Part shown: positions 1 to 6,733 of the stretch, in pieces | Layout of the letters: every line of letters begins with the position of its first letter | Position numbering within the stretch: position 1 is the first letter of the stretch | Assembly: GCA_015661935.1 (NCBI GenBank) | Contig: DQVD01000378.1 | Coordinates: 1-7,726, forward strand | Reading direction: 5' to 3' | From: Desulfocapsa sulfexigens | Lineage (GTDB): Bacteria; Desulfobacterota; Desulfobulbia; Desulfobulbales; Desulfocapsaceae | Length of the DNA: 7,726 nt | Program-made: the position numbers and the translations under genes | Notes under the pieces: generated by a model | What the model saw: only the letters and a program-made list of their open reading frames with translations | Told to the model about the DNA's origin: nothing | Database searches by the model: none

Positions 1-2
1 GA

Positions 3-146
3 AAAAAATCACTCGTTGGTCGTACTGATACAAATCATATTGTTCATATTCCAGATACTGTGCGCGAATGTAAACCTGGTGATATAATGACAGCGCTGAT
101 CATTCATGCCGGGCATCATTCCCTGAGAGGAAAATTACAGGATTAG
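3..146 (+). CDS. miaB: C-terminal end of a MiaB-like tRNA methylthiotransferase (partial, 5' end outside window)
   Basis: An open frame enters from the left edge and ends at TAG 144-146, giving 47 residues. It reads as a TRAM domain, the RNA-binding module at the C terminus of MiaB-type radical SAM enzymes. The visible signature is GRTDTNHIVHI near the start, then KPGDIMTALI and finally HSLRGKL just before the stop, which is the usual ending of MiaB (a Gly-rich turn, a PGD turn and the HSL-G motif). MiaB adds the methylthio group to N6-isopentenyladenosine at position 37 of tRNAs in the cytoplasm. The radical SAM and Fe-S domains lie outside the window, so the exact member (MiaB rather than RimO or MtaB) rests on the TRAM tail alone. 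The next gene starts 45 bases on and has its own ribosome binding site. Confidence 0.8.
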   Translation, partial: KKSLVGRTDTNHIVHIPDTVRECKPGDIMTALIIHAGHHSLRGKLQD

Positions 147-191
147 AAGGTATCATCTTCATAGATCTCTAATTTCCCAGTGAGGTAATTC

Positions 192-1013
192 ATGAAACAC
201 TTTAAAATTATTCCATCATTCTTGCTGGTATTGTTTTTTACTGCATGTGCCACCAGCCCCACTGGACGAAACCAGCTGATGTTGGTCTCTCCAGATGAAG
301 CTATTTTCGCCTCCAGAGAAGCCTATGTTAAGGCATTAAGTCCACTTGCTACTGATGGAAAAATCGATAACAATCCCGTTGTCTCAAATAGAGTGAAACA
401 AATTACAGGTCGCTTAATTACACAGGCCATTGAAACATATCCCCACACCAGCAACTGGGAGTGGAGCGTAAAGGTTATAGATGACCCGGAAATGGTGAAT
501 GCCTGGTGTATGGCAGGTGGCAAGATGGCTATTTACACCGGTCTTTTAAACAAGGTTCAACCCACCGATGATGAACTGGCACAGGTTATGGGGCACGAAA
601 TTTCTCATGCCCTTGCAAATCATACAGCCGAAAAAATGTCAATGGCCATGGCATCTCAAATGGGCATGTCTGCCTTATCCATTGTGCTTAGTACCACAGG
701 GTATGGATATGGTGGCCTCACTATGACAGGAGCAGAACTCGCAGCAGCCACAGCCATTCATCTGCCAAATAGTCGCACCGCTGAAGAAGAAGCCGATCGA
801 ATGGGTATTGAACTGGCTGCAAAAGCCGGATATAATCCAGATGCAGCTGCTACTCTATGGCAGAAAATGGGAAAAGTCGGTGGTGACTCCCCTCCTGAAT
901 TTCTCAGTACCCATCCAGCGCCCAGTAATCGGCAGGAAACCTTACGCAAACTTGCACCCCAGGTGAAACATTATTATCAGGAAAAGAAGGTACGTCCTGT
1001 GTATCCTTTATAA
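192..1013 (+). CDS. M48-family zinc metallopeptidase, outer-membrane-type lipoprotein
   Basis: This is a 273-residue protein with a lipoprotein signal: a basic N terminus, a hydrophobic stretch at residues 6-16 and the lipobox FTAC with Cys19 as the lipidated residue. Residue +2 is Ala, which in enterobacterial rules favours the outer membrane. The catalytic zinc site is HEISH at residues 135-139. The third ligand is probably Glu200 in the EEEADRMG stretch (198-205), and an STHP motif follows at about 239-242, as in the LoiP/BepA/YcaL branch of M48 peptidases. Those relatives take part in envelope protein quality control; that role here is inferred from the family. Length is normal for the short, TPR-less type. 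The ATG at 192 is preceded by GTGAGG at 180-185, a good ribosome binding site. All active-site residues are present, so it should be functional. It could be LoiP-like, but I cannot assign an orthologue. Confidence 0.88.
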   Translation: MKHFKIIPSFLLVLFFTACATSPTGRNQLMLVSPDEAIFASREAYVKALSPLATDGKIDNNPVVSNRVKQITGRLITQAIETYPHTSNWEWSVKVIDDPEMVNAWCMAGGKMAIYTGLLNKVQPTDDELAQVMGHEISHALANHTAEKMSMAMASQMGMSALSIVLSTTGYGYGGLTMTGAELAAATAIHLPNSRTAEEEADRMGIELAAKAGYNPDAAATLWQKMGKVGGDSPPEFLSTHPAPSNRQETLRKLAPQVKHYYQEKKVRPVYPL

Positions 1014-1016
1014 ACA

Positions 1017-1976
1017 ATGAGCTTTCGAAAAATATTCACATTTCCATCCAGAAATCTGATCTATGTCATTCCCTGTGTCATTCTTCTATCATTAATCTGT
1101 GGGCTGTTTATTGACACATCTCCCTTGAAAACTTTTATACTTCCGGTTGCAATGCTGACAATTTTTCCTGCTATGATAGGATTTCAGCCCCGGGAATTAC
1201 TCAACCTCACCGACATACGCCTACTAAGTGTCAATCTGCTCCTTAACTTCATCGCCCTTCCCCTGTCTGCATTGTTGATTGGCATCCTACTGCTGGAACC
1301 ATGGCCGGAATTACGTATTGGCTTACTCATTATCAGTGTTGTTCCAGGAGGGAATATGGTCGTGGCCTTTACGATGCTTTTTAAGGGAAATGTAAAAGCA
1401 TCCTTAAAGCTCAGTACCATGAATTTGATCCTCGGTTCACTGCTGGCCCCTCTTTATCTTTATTTCCTGGCAGGCACACTAGTGGAAATTGACGTTATCC
1501 ATATTGGTAAAACCATCGGTCTTGTTGTTTTCATACCACTTTGCGCTGGCGTACTAGTTTACAATTTTTTGTTAAAACGAATTGGTCAGGAACAATTTAA
1601 AAGGGATATAAAACCTTTGCTACCGGCATTTAGTGTCTGGGGCTTGATTTACCTTGTGTTTACAAGTGTGAGTATGAAAGCTAAGATGATTTTCAGTTAT
1701 CCTGAATTGATTGTTCAGGCACTTTCCAGTCTTGTACTCTGGTACTTAATCATTTTTGCATTTTGTATACTTATCGGCCGTCTCTTTTTCTCCCATAAAG
1801 ATGCAATAAGTCTACTCCTTAATGCGCTGTTACGAAACCTGCCAATATGTATAGGTATTGCTGTTACAGCGTTTCCTCCTCAAACAGCAATGACGGTCGC
1901 TCTTGCATTTCTCTTTCAACAGCAGTTTGCTCTCTGGTTCTGGAAGCTCGATCAAAGGTATGGTTTACTGGGATAG
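1017..1976 (+). CDS. Bile acid:sodium symporter (BASS/SBF)-like membrane transporter
   Basis: This 319-residue protein is almost entirely hydrophobic, with about nine or ten membrane segments and short loops. Length and pattern fit the BASS/SBF superfamily of sodium-coupled organic anion carriers in the inner membrane. The most telling part is residues 108-136, a VVPGGN turn followed by a polar FKGN-KASLKLSTMN stretch, matching the conserved first crossover region of the family. A second conserved piece is RNLPICIGIA at 263-272, matching the second repeat. The reactive Cys expected in the corresponding helix of ACR3 arsenite exporters is not there, so an arsenite efflux role is less likely. 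The substrate cannot be read from the sequence. The ATG lies only 3 bases after the stop of the peptidase gene, with no clear Shine-Dalgarno close by (AAGAAGG at 984-990 is too far), so translation is probably coupled to the upstream gene. Confidence 0.75.
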   Translation: MSFRKIFTFPSRNLIYVIPCVILLSLICGLFIDTSPLKTFILPVAMLTIFPAMIGFQPRELLNLTDIRLLSVNLLLNFIALPLSALLIGILLLEPWPELRIGLLIISVVPGGNMVVAFTMLFKGNVKASLKLSTMNLILGSLLAPLYLYFLAGTLVEIDVIHIGKTIGLVVFIPLCAGVLVYNFLLKRIGQEQFKRDIKPLLPAFSVWGLIYLVFTSVSMKAKMIFSYPELIVQALSSLVLWYLIIFAFCILIGRLFFSHKDAISLLLNALLRNLPICIGIAVTAFPPQTAMTVALAFLFQQQFALWFWKLDQRYGLLG

Positions 1977-2028
1977 ATGTTTACTTATATTTTGGCTGCA
2001 AAATAAAAAACAGTTTTATCCTTAGGTC

Positions 2029-2525
2029 TCACAAAGATAAGTTTAACTGCAATCGGTCTTGTACCACGATATTAAATACTCCAGGGATATAGATAAAACT
2101 CGGATGACCGCACTCCTTTCTGGTTAAAAACCATGGTATTTCTTTGGATGGTATCCAGTTTGCTACAAATTCCAGGGCATCACCCGGTGCACCAGTAAGC
2201 TTATTCCCTCTGAATCATTTTGCTTAAGCTCTGCTTCTTCAACTGTTGTAATTTTGATAGCATGAGCCTCAATATGGTTTCCGGAAAACGAACTGGCAGA
2301 AATATAACTGTTCAAGACCTCTTCAGTCCTGTCACTGCCTAACTCACACCAGTTCATGACATATGCTACATCATGGGAAGAAGCAGTTCTGTTGGAAACC
2401 TTGCCGGGGCTGAACTGGTAGGCTATTGCAATTCCAGTACATAGAATTCCCAGCCAATCAGTATACGATTGGCGATTAATTGAAATCGTGTCATTGTAGG
2501 CATGGTGTTTTAGTGAAGTACTACT
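2029..2525 (-). pseudogene. Possible decayed coding sequence, split by frameshifts, product unrecognised
   Basis: On the minus strand, 2525 down to 2163 is open for 120 codons without an early ATG (the only ATG is at 2357), then stops at TAG 2165-2163. A second frame, open from 2214, carries on as protein-like sequence (for example ANWIPSKEIPWFLTRKECGH) to a TGA at 2031-2029. A third short frame starts at an ATG at 2503 (MPTMTRFQLIANRILIGWEF) and stops at 2423. The simplest reading is one former gene of about 160 codons broken by one or two frameshifts, reading towards the transporter gene. I do not recognise any domain. No good ribosome binding site precedes either ATG. Chance open frames in AT-rich DNA remain a real alternative, and a sequencing error could also explain a frame change. 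Confidence 0.33.
2453..2473. promoter_or_regulatory. Interrupted palindrome, possible operator upstream of dctP
   Basis: GCCAATC (2453-2459) and GATTGGC (2467-2473) are perfect inverted repeats around the 7-base spacer AGTATAC, which itself contains the palindrome GTATAC. GTATAC-centred operators are known for GntR-type regulators of sugar-acid and TRAP uptake genes, so an operator is conceivable. It lies about 160 bases upstream of the dctP start and inside the decayed minus-strand frame, and no regulator gene is visible in the window. It may be chance. Confidence 0.22.
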
Positions 2526-2635
2526 TTATTTTATTGCTCTTTTACGATGAACCTGATAGTTATTTCCTGCTAAGAAGTTCTCACATTAATAACCGTTTTA
2601 ACATGTAATTTTAAAAATCAAACTGGAATCAGCCA

Positions 2636-3613
2636 ATGAAAAAAACACTATTTATTCTTTCAATCCTGCTCTCATTTTCTCTTGCTCAGGTGGTCATGGC
2701 TGCCAAAACAATAAAACTTGGAGTAGTAACCAAGCCTGGTTCAGCCCAAAATATTGTTGCCGACAAATTTAAGGAGCTGGTCGAGAAAAATTCCAATGGG
2801 GACTATAAAGTGAAGATCTTTCATTCCAAGTCCATTGGTAATGAAACTGAAATTTTACAACAGATTCAAATGAACACCATTCAGGTTGGTATAATTACTG
2901 GTGGGCCATATGATACATTTACTCCCATCGTCAGGGTTATCAACTACCCCTTTCTGTTCAAAAATTCTGCTCAGGCTGATACTGTTTTAGACGGCCCATT
3001 GGGTCAGGAGATTCTTGATGAGCTGGAAAATGCAGGTTTTAAAGGACTCAGTTTTTCAGAAAACGGTTTTCGTAATCTTACCAATAACAAACGTGCAATA
3101 AAGAGTGATGCGGATGTTAAAGGCCTTAAGCTTCGTGTAATGGCTTCACTACTTCACAAATCTATCTGGAAGTCACTTGGTGCTAACCCTACTCCAATGC
3201 CATGGCCCATATACACCGAGCTTGAGCAGGGAGTTATCGATGGTCAGGAAAATCCACTTTGGGTAATGGAAGTGTATAAATTCTATGAAATCCAGAAGTA
3301 TATGACCATGACCCGTCACGTCTACTCACCACATATTAACGTGGCTTCCATGATCTGGTGGAAAACTCTTAGTGCAGGTGATCAGGAAATGATCAGAAAG
3401 GCCATGGTTGATGCGTCTGTTTTTCAACGTAAAGATAATCGTGATAAGAATGGCGCCCGCATGGCTCTTCTCAAAGAAAAAGGTATGATTATTGAGGAAA
3501 ACCCTGATCTGGCGTCTTTCAGGGCTAGAGTTTCCGGTCTTAAAGATATGGATCTCTTTAAAGATCCTAAGGTACAAACCCTGTTGCTTAAAATGCTGGA
3601 AGCGACTAAATAA
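2636..3613 (+). CDS. dctP: TRAP transporter periplasmic solute receptor, DctP family
   Basis: A 325-residue exported binding protein. Residues 1-22 form a Sec signal peptide (KK, a hydrophobic core, then VMA with cleavage likely after Ala22). The mature part begins KTIKLGVVTKPGSAQ, the usual first strand of the DctP fold. Family landmarks are GFRNLTNNKR (144-153), VKGLKLRVM (161-169) containing Arg167, the conserved residue that clamps the carboxylate of most TRAP ligands, and ELEQGVIDGQENPL (195-208) with the usual Asn206. The protein would capture an organic acid or carboxylated solute in the periplasm and hand it to DctQM. Length is typical, and the key Arg is present, so it should be functional. 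The ligand is not determinable here. The ATG is preceded by a weak TGGAA (2624-2628). It is the first gene of a dctPQM-aldolase cluster. Confidence 0.92.
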   Translation: MKKTLFILSILLSFSLAQVVMAAKTIKLGVVTKPGSAQNIVADKFKELVEKNSNGDYKVKIFHSKSIGNETEILQQIQMNTIQVGIITGGPYDTFTPIVRVINYPFLFKNSAQADTVLDGPLGQEILDELENAGFKGLSFSENGFRNLTNNKRAIKSDADVKGLKLRVMASLLHKSIWKSLGANPTPMPWPIYTELEQGVIDGQENPLWVMEVYKFYEIQKYMTMTRHVYSPHINVASMIWWKTLSAGDQEMIRKAMVDASVFQRKDNRDKNGARMALLKEKGMIIEENPDLASFRARVSGLKDMDLFKDPKVQTLLLKMLEATK

Positions 3614-3636
3614 AATATTTTATTTTTTTTGAATAC

Positions 3637-3669
3637 CGCCGTATTGTAGGTTGATCCTGCAATACGGCG
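3637..3669 (+). terminator. Strong hairpin between dctP and dctQ (attenuating terminator or mRNA-stabilising stem)
   Basis: CGCCGTATTGTAGG (3637-3650) pairs with CCTGCAATACGGCG (3656-3669) around the loop TTGAT, a 14-base-pair stem with one G-U pair. It is followed by C and then TTTT (3671-3674), with further T-rich sequence. The T-run is short, so termination is probably partial. Such stems between the receptor and permease genes of transport operons commonly let the receptor be made in excess, either by terminating part of the transcripts or by protecting the 3' end of the dctP message. Confidence 0.7.
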
Positions 3670-3719
3670 CTTTTGGTTTTATCCCTTTCATTCAACTTTA
3701 CATACAGTGTTTATATAAC

Positions 3720-4202
3720 GTGCTCCAATTTCTAGAAAAATCCTGCGCGCTTGTTAATCAGGTAGCCGAATATCTCCTTTTTGGGATCGGTCTATCCATG
3801 GCACTCTTGGTGGCAACTCAGGTCTTTTGCCGCTATGTCCTAAACACTTCTCTGTTCTGGTCTGAAGAGTTTGCTCGCTATATGCTTGTCTGGCTCAGTT
3901 TTTTGGGAGCAACGGTTGCCTATTATCGTCATCTGCACCCAGGTGTGGATACCCTAACATCCAGATTATCTGCCTCTAAACGGCGTTTAACCCAACTACT
4001 TGTTCATGTCATCACCATTGCACTTGGTGTTGTTATGATGGTCTCGGGAACTCAATTTGCATGGTTTGTCCGCTTGCAGGTATCCCCGGCTCTTTCCATA
4101 CCTAAATGGATTATCCTGATTATCATACCATTCTGCGGAGTGTTGTTCTGTATTTATGCGCTGCTCTTTTTTCTTAAAACCTTCCAACAGAAAAGCCCGT
4201 GA
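3720..4202 (+). CDS. dctQ: TRAP transporter small permease subunit, DctQ family
   Basis: The small four-helix membrane subunit that partners DctM. With the GTG at 3720 the protein has 160 residues and begins VLQFLEKSCALVNQVAEYLL, the normal opening of the family. The hallmark QVFCRYVLNTSLFWSEEFAR follows in the first two helices, then a VWLSFLGA helix, and near the end a SPAL-IPKW stretch before the last helix. The frame is open upstream to a TTG at 3651, but that start lies in the loop of the hairpin, has AGG directly adjacent rather than spaced, and would add an atypical 23-residue extension. I therefore prefer the GTG at 3720, although it too lacks a clear ribosome binding site. The stop overlaps the start of dctM by 4 bases (GTGA), so the two subunits are translationally coupled. 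Confidence 0.85.
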   Translation: MLQFLEKSCALVNQVAEYLLFGIGLSMALLVATQVFCRYVLNTSLFWSEEFARYMLVWLSFLGATVAYYRHLHPGVDTLTSRLSASKRRLTQLLVHVITIALGVVMMVSGTQFAWFVRLQVSPALSIPKWIILIIIPFCGVLFCIYALLFFLKTFQQKSP

Positions 4203-5479
4203 CCACAGAAATCCTCCTTGTTTCACTGCTCGTTCTTTTTGCAATTGATACTCCAATTGCCATAGCCATTGGAGTAAGCTCCATTATTGCCATCCTGATC
4301 CAGGGTGATTTTCCTTTGATGATGGTTGCCCAGCGCATGTTTTCAGGAACAGATTCCTTTCATCTTATGGCTGTTCCCCTGTTTATGTTTGCAGGCGTTC
4401 TTATGGAGGCTGGCGGGATCAGTAAACGAATTATTGATTTTGCTAATGCCCTTGTTGGTTGGCTGCCGGGTGGACTTGCTGCCGTAACCATTGTTTCTGC
4501 AATGTTTTTTGCAGGAATCTCTGGTTCTGCTGCAGCCGACGCTGCAGCAGTTGGAGCTGTTTTGATTCCTGCGATGAAAAAATCCGGTTATGAGTCTGAT
4601 TTTGCTGCCGCTGTTCAGGCATCAGGCGGTTCCATCGGAGTTATTATCCCTCCATCTATTCCCATGATCATTTTTGGCTTCCTGACAGGAGCCTCCATTG
4701 GACAACTGTTTGCTGCAGGGATTCTTCCCGGTCTTCTTATCGGCCTTTCTTTAATCATTGTATCAACCATAATATCACTTAAGCATGGCTATTCATCATC
4801 TGCTGTTTTCTCTCTTACTGAAACATGGCGGGCTTTTCGACGTGCGATACTTGCCCTTGGTGCACCGATTATTATTTTAGGAGGCATCCTGACAGGGGTT
4901 TTTACAGCAACCGAATCGGCAGCAGTTGCCGTTATATATGCCTTGCTGGTTGGCATGTTTGTTTACCGGAAAATTACAATTCGAGATATGTTCCCCCTCT
5001 TTCGTGATGGAGCCGTTATTTCGGGGATTGTAATGTTTATTATTGCAATGGCCTCAATCTTCAGTTGGCTCGCAGCCATGGAAGATATTCCTGCCAAGCT
5101 TGCAGGCGGACTCTTGTCGCTTACAGACAATCGCATCATCCTGCTGCTGCTTATTAATCTGGTTTTACTTATTGCCGGAACTTTTATAGAAACCACTGCC
5201 TCCTTGATATTGCTGGTACCCATGATAACTGCCATGTTGCCAGCTTTAGAGATTGATATTATTCAACTTGGGGTTATTGTTGTCACCAACCTTGCCATCG
5301 GTATGCTTACCCCACCCATGGGGATCTGCCTTATTGTGTCCTGTTCTATTTCAGGAGATAAGCTGGACGCAGTGAGCAGGCGTGTGATTCCCTTTCTGGC
5401 AATTTTGATTGTGGATTTACTCATCATCACCTTTTATCCGCCCATAACCATGTGGATGGCAGCTCTGGTTGCCGGATAA
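4199..5479 (+). CDS. dctM: TRAP transporter large permease subunit, DctM family
   Basis: A 426-residue protein of about 12 membrane segments, the ion-coupled transport channel of the TRAP system. Family motifs run in order: FAIDTPIAIAIG (14-25), MAVPLFMFAGVLM (57-69), GISGSAAADAAAVG (106-119), PPSIPMIIFG (151-160) followed by TGASIGQLFAAGILPG, FTATESAAVAV (235-245), and TPPMGICL (371-378) in the second half. These GISGS/TES and PP loops match the two inverted half-repeats that carry the Na+ sites in structures of relatives. Length is normal and nothing is broken. The start is GTG at 4199, overlapping the dctQ stop. With DctP and DctQ it forms a complete secondary, ion-gradient-driven uptake system in the inner membrane. 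Confidence 0.93.
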   Translation: MTTEILLVSLLVLFAIDTPIAIAIGVSSIIAILIQGDFPLMMVAQRMFSGTDSFHLMAVPLFMFAGVLMEAGGISKRIIDFANALVGWLPGGLAAVTIVSAMFFAGISGSAAADAAAVGAVLIPAMKKSGYESDFAAAVQASGGSIGVIIPPSIPMIIFGFLTGASIGQLFAAGILPGLLIGLSLIIVSTIISLKHGYSSSAVFSLTETWRAFRRAILALGAPIIILGGILTGVFTATESAAVAVIYALLVGMFVYRKITIRDMFPLFRDGAVISGIVMFIIAMASIFSWLAAMEDIPAKLAGGLLSLTDNRIILLLLINLVLLIAGTFIETTASLILLVPMITAMLPALEIDIIQLGVIVVTNLAIGMLTPPMGICLIVSCSISGDKLDAVSRRVIPFLAILIVDLLIITFYPPITMWMAALVAG

Positions 5480-5532
5480 AAGAAATTATAATTTACCGCC
5501 GGTTTGTTTTTTAAAGAAATCAGGAGATTTTT

Positions 5533-6597
5533 ATGCAATTTGGAAGTGACAATCAGGCTGGTGCATCTCAGCAGGTCTTGGAAACACTATTGCAAGCTAA
5601 CACTGGATTTACACATGGGTATGGGGAAGACCAGTGGTGTGCGCAGGCAACTGAAGCCTTAAAAACGTTTTTTGGCTGCGAACTGGACGTTTTTTTTGTT
5701 GCCACCGGCACGGCAGCGAACTCACTTGCTCTGTCCTGTCTGGTACAACCATGGGAAACTATTTTATGCCATCATCATTCCCATATTCTGCTTGATGAAT
5801 CCACGGCTCCTGAATTCTTTTCAGGTGGAGCCCGCCTCGTACCTCTTACTCATCAAGCCGGGAAATTAGAATCAAGACACCTTGAGCACTTTTTCCAGAA
5901 TGTCTCACCTGAAATCCCCCATACTCCAAGTGCAAAGGCTCTGAGCATCACCCAGACCAACGAAGCAGGCCAAGTCTATACAGTAGAGGAAGTAGCAACC
6001 CTGTCCACCTTAGCCCATGACCATGGCCTCCATGTGCACATGGATGGAGCACGCTTTGCCAATGCTGTTGCGTCGCTTGCTTGTGCTCCTGCAGATATAA
6101 GCTGGAAGGCTGGTGTCGACGTGCTCACTTTAGGTGCAACAAAATGTGGAGCACTTGCTGCAGAAGCGGTTATTTTCTTTAACCGTGATCTGTCCGAAAA
6201 CTTCATTCATAGAAGAAAACGATCCGGTCATCTGATTTCTAAAGGTCGTCTTTTTGGAGCCCAGTTTATTGGCTGGTTAAAGGATGATCACTGGTTGGAT
6301 CTTGCAAAACATGCAAACAGCAAAGCACAACAATTAGCTGACACGCTGGAGACGTTTTCCAATATCCAGCAGGTGTGGCCATGCCAGGCAAATGAACTAT
6401 TCCTGATCATGTCAGAGCAATTGTCCGAATCATTGCAAACAGCTGGAGCTGAATTCTATCAGTGGCCTGTAACTGCACTTCCGGCCGGAACAACTCTTAA
6501 GCAGAATGAAGTTTTTGTCCGGTTAGTTACTTCCTTTGCAACCACCGACGAACATATCACTGAGTTTTGTGACCGTATCCGTAACTTCGTCCTGTAA
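5533..6597 (+). CDS. Low-specificity threonine aldolase-like PLP enzyme (beta-eliminating lyase family)
   Basis: A 354-residue cytoplasmic fold-type I PLP enzyme. It begins MQFGSDNQAGA (the threonine aldolase group usually opens FrSDN). It shows the phosphate-binding ATGTAANSLAL (57-67), the ring-stacking His in the CHHHSHI stretch (79-85), HMDGARFANA (169-178) with Asp171 and Arg174, and the Schiff-base Lys204 in LTLGATKCGA (199-207). RRKRSGHLISKGRLFGAQF follows at 227-245, and a C-terminal FVRLVTSF (328-335) has Arg330 as the probable substrate-carboxylate residue. Relatives cleave L-threonine or allo-threonine to glycine and acetaldehyde and accept other beta-hydroxy amino acids. The length fits the group. 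A strong CAGGAG (5521-5526) precedes the ATG. It follows dctM by 53 bases on the same strand, so it probably shares the operon and may handle the imported solute; that link is inference. A beta-hydroxy-acid lyase with another preferred substrate is possible. Confidence 0.85.
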   Translation: MQFGSDNQAGASQQVLETLLQANTGFTHGYGEDQWCAQATEALKTFFGCELDVFFVATGTAANSLALSCLVQPWETILCHHHSHILLDESTAPEFFSGGARLVPLTHQAGKLESRHLEHFFQNVSPEIPHTPSAKALSITQTNEAGQVYTVEEVATLSTLAHDHGLHVHMDGARFANAVASLACAPADISWKAGVDVLTLGATKCGALAAEAVIFFNRDLSENFIHRRKRSGHLISKGRLFGAQFIGWLKDDHWLDLAKHANSKAQQLADTLETFSNIQQVWPCQANELFLIMSEQLSESLQTAGAEFYQWPVTALPAGTTLKQNEVFVRLVTSFATTDEHITEFCDRIRNFVL

Positions 6598-6598
6598 A

Positions 6599-6624
6599 AG
6601 AGTAAAACTTTATAGTTTTGCTTT
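6599..6624. terminator. Weak AT-rich hairpin between convergent genes
   Basis: GTAAAACT (6602-6609) pairs with AGTTTTGC (6614-6621) around the loop TTAT, and the stem can extend to 6599/6624 with A-T and G-U pairs. It sits 1 base beyond the aldolase stop, and the loop contains the stop codon of the minus-strand small ORF. It could act as a weak two-way terminator. The stem is AT-rich and lacks a clean T-run, so this is only a suggestion. Confidence 0.28.
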
Positions 6625-6723
6625 GCCGGACATTGATTCTATCGAAATTTTAAAGACCTTTGTCTTGTCTTTTAATTTATCAATATATTGCATTCCTTCG
6701 GGCACGAAATCAGCTGGTTTCAC
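6610..6723 (-). CDS. Possible 37-residue protein immediately behind the U32 gene
   Basis: On the minus strand a GTG at 6723-6721 is preceded, with 6 bases between, by TAAGGAG, an excellent ribosome binding site formed right at the stop codon of the U32 gene. The frame codes for a 37-residue lysine-rich protein beginning VKPADFVPEGMQYIDKLKD and ending SGKAKL before a TAA at 6612-6610. The start is 10 bases after the U32 stop, which suggests coupled translation. The same frame is open upstream to an ATG at 6792, giving 60 residues, but that start would overlap the U32 gene by 59 bases and has no ribosome binding site advantage. There is no signal peptide or membrane segment, and it looks soluble and charged. 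I do not recognise it. It may be a genuine small protein, the remnant of a longer one, or a chance frame. Confidence 0.4.
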   Translation of the reverse strand: MKPADFVPEGMQYIDKLKDKTKVFKISIESMSGKAKL

Positions 6724-6733
6724 AACTGTCTCC

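Larger units (their letters stand above)
1977..2635. other. 659-base gap without an intact gene
   Basis: This stretch separates the peptidase/transporter pair from the TRAP cluster. Apart from the broken minus-strand frame and the interrupted palindrome listed separately, I see no intact gene, RNA gene, insertion sequence or clear strong terminator in it. The last 110 bases (2526-2635) are AT-rich and must hold the promoter of dctP, but no well-spaced -35/-10 pair stands out. A sigma-54 site, common ahead of TRAP operons, was looked for and not found with correct GG-N10-GC spacing. Confidence 0.6.

Noticed and set aside
1017..1976. ACR3-type arsenite exporter
   Set aside because: The conserved cysteine of the ACR3 active helix is absent at the matching VVPGGN region, and no arsenic genes are nearby.
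2003..2019. Terminator after the BASS-like gene (ATAAAA / TTTTAT around AACAG)
   Set aside because: The six-pair stem is all A-T and there is no T-run after it. It is too weak to call.
1847..2092. 81-codon plus-strand frame overlapping the end of the BASS-like transporter
   Set aside because: It lies mostly out of frame inside the real transporter gene and its translation is serine- and cysteine-rich without pattern. It is a shadow frame that runs into the gap.
2415..2432. Sigma-54 promoter ahead of dctP (TGGTAG...TTGC)
   Set aside because: The GG and GC elements are 9 rather than 10 bases apart and the CAC part is absent. Sigma-54 spacing is strict.
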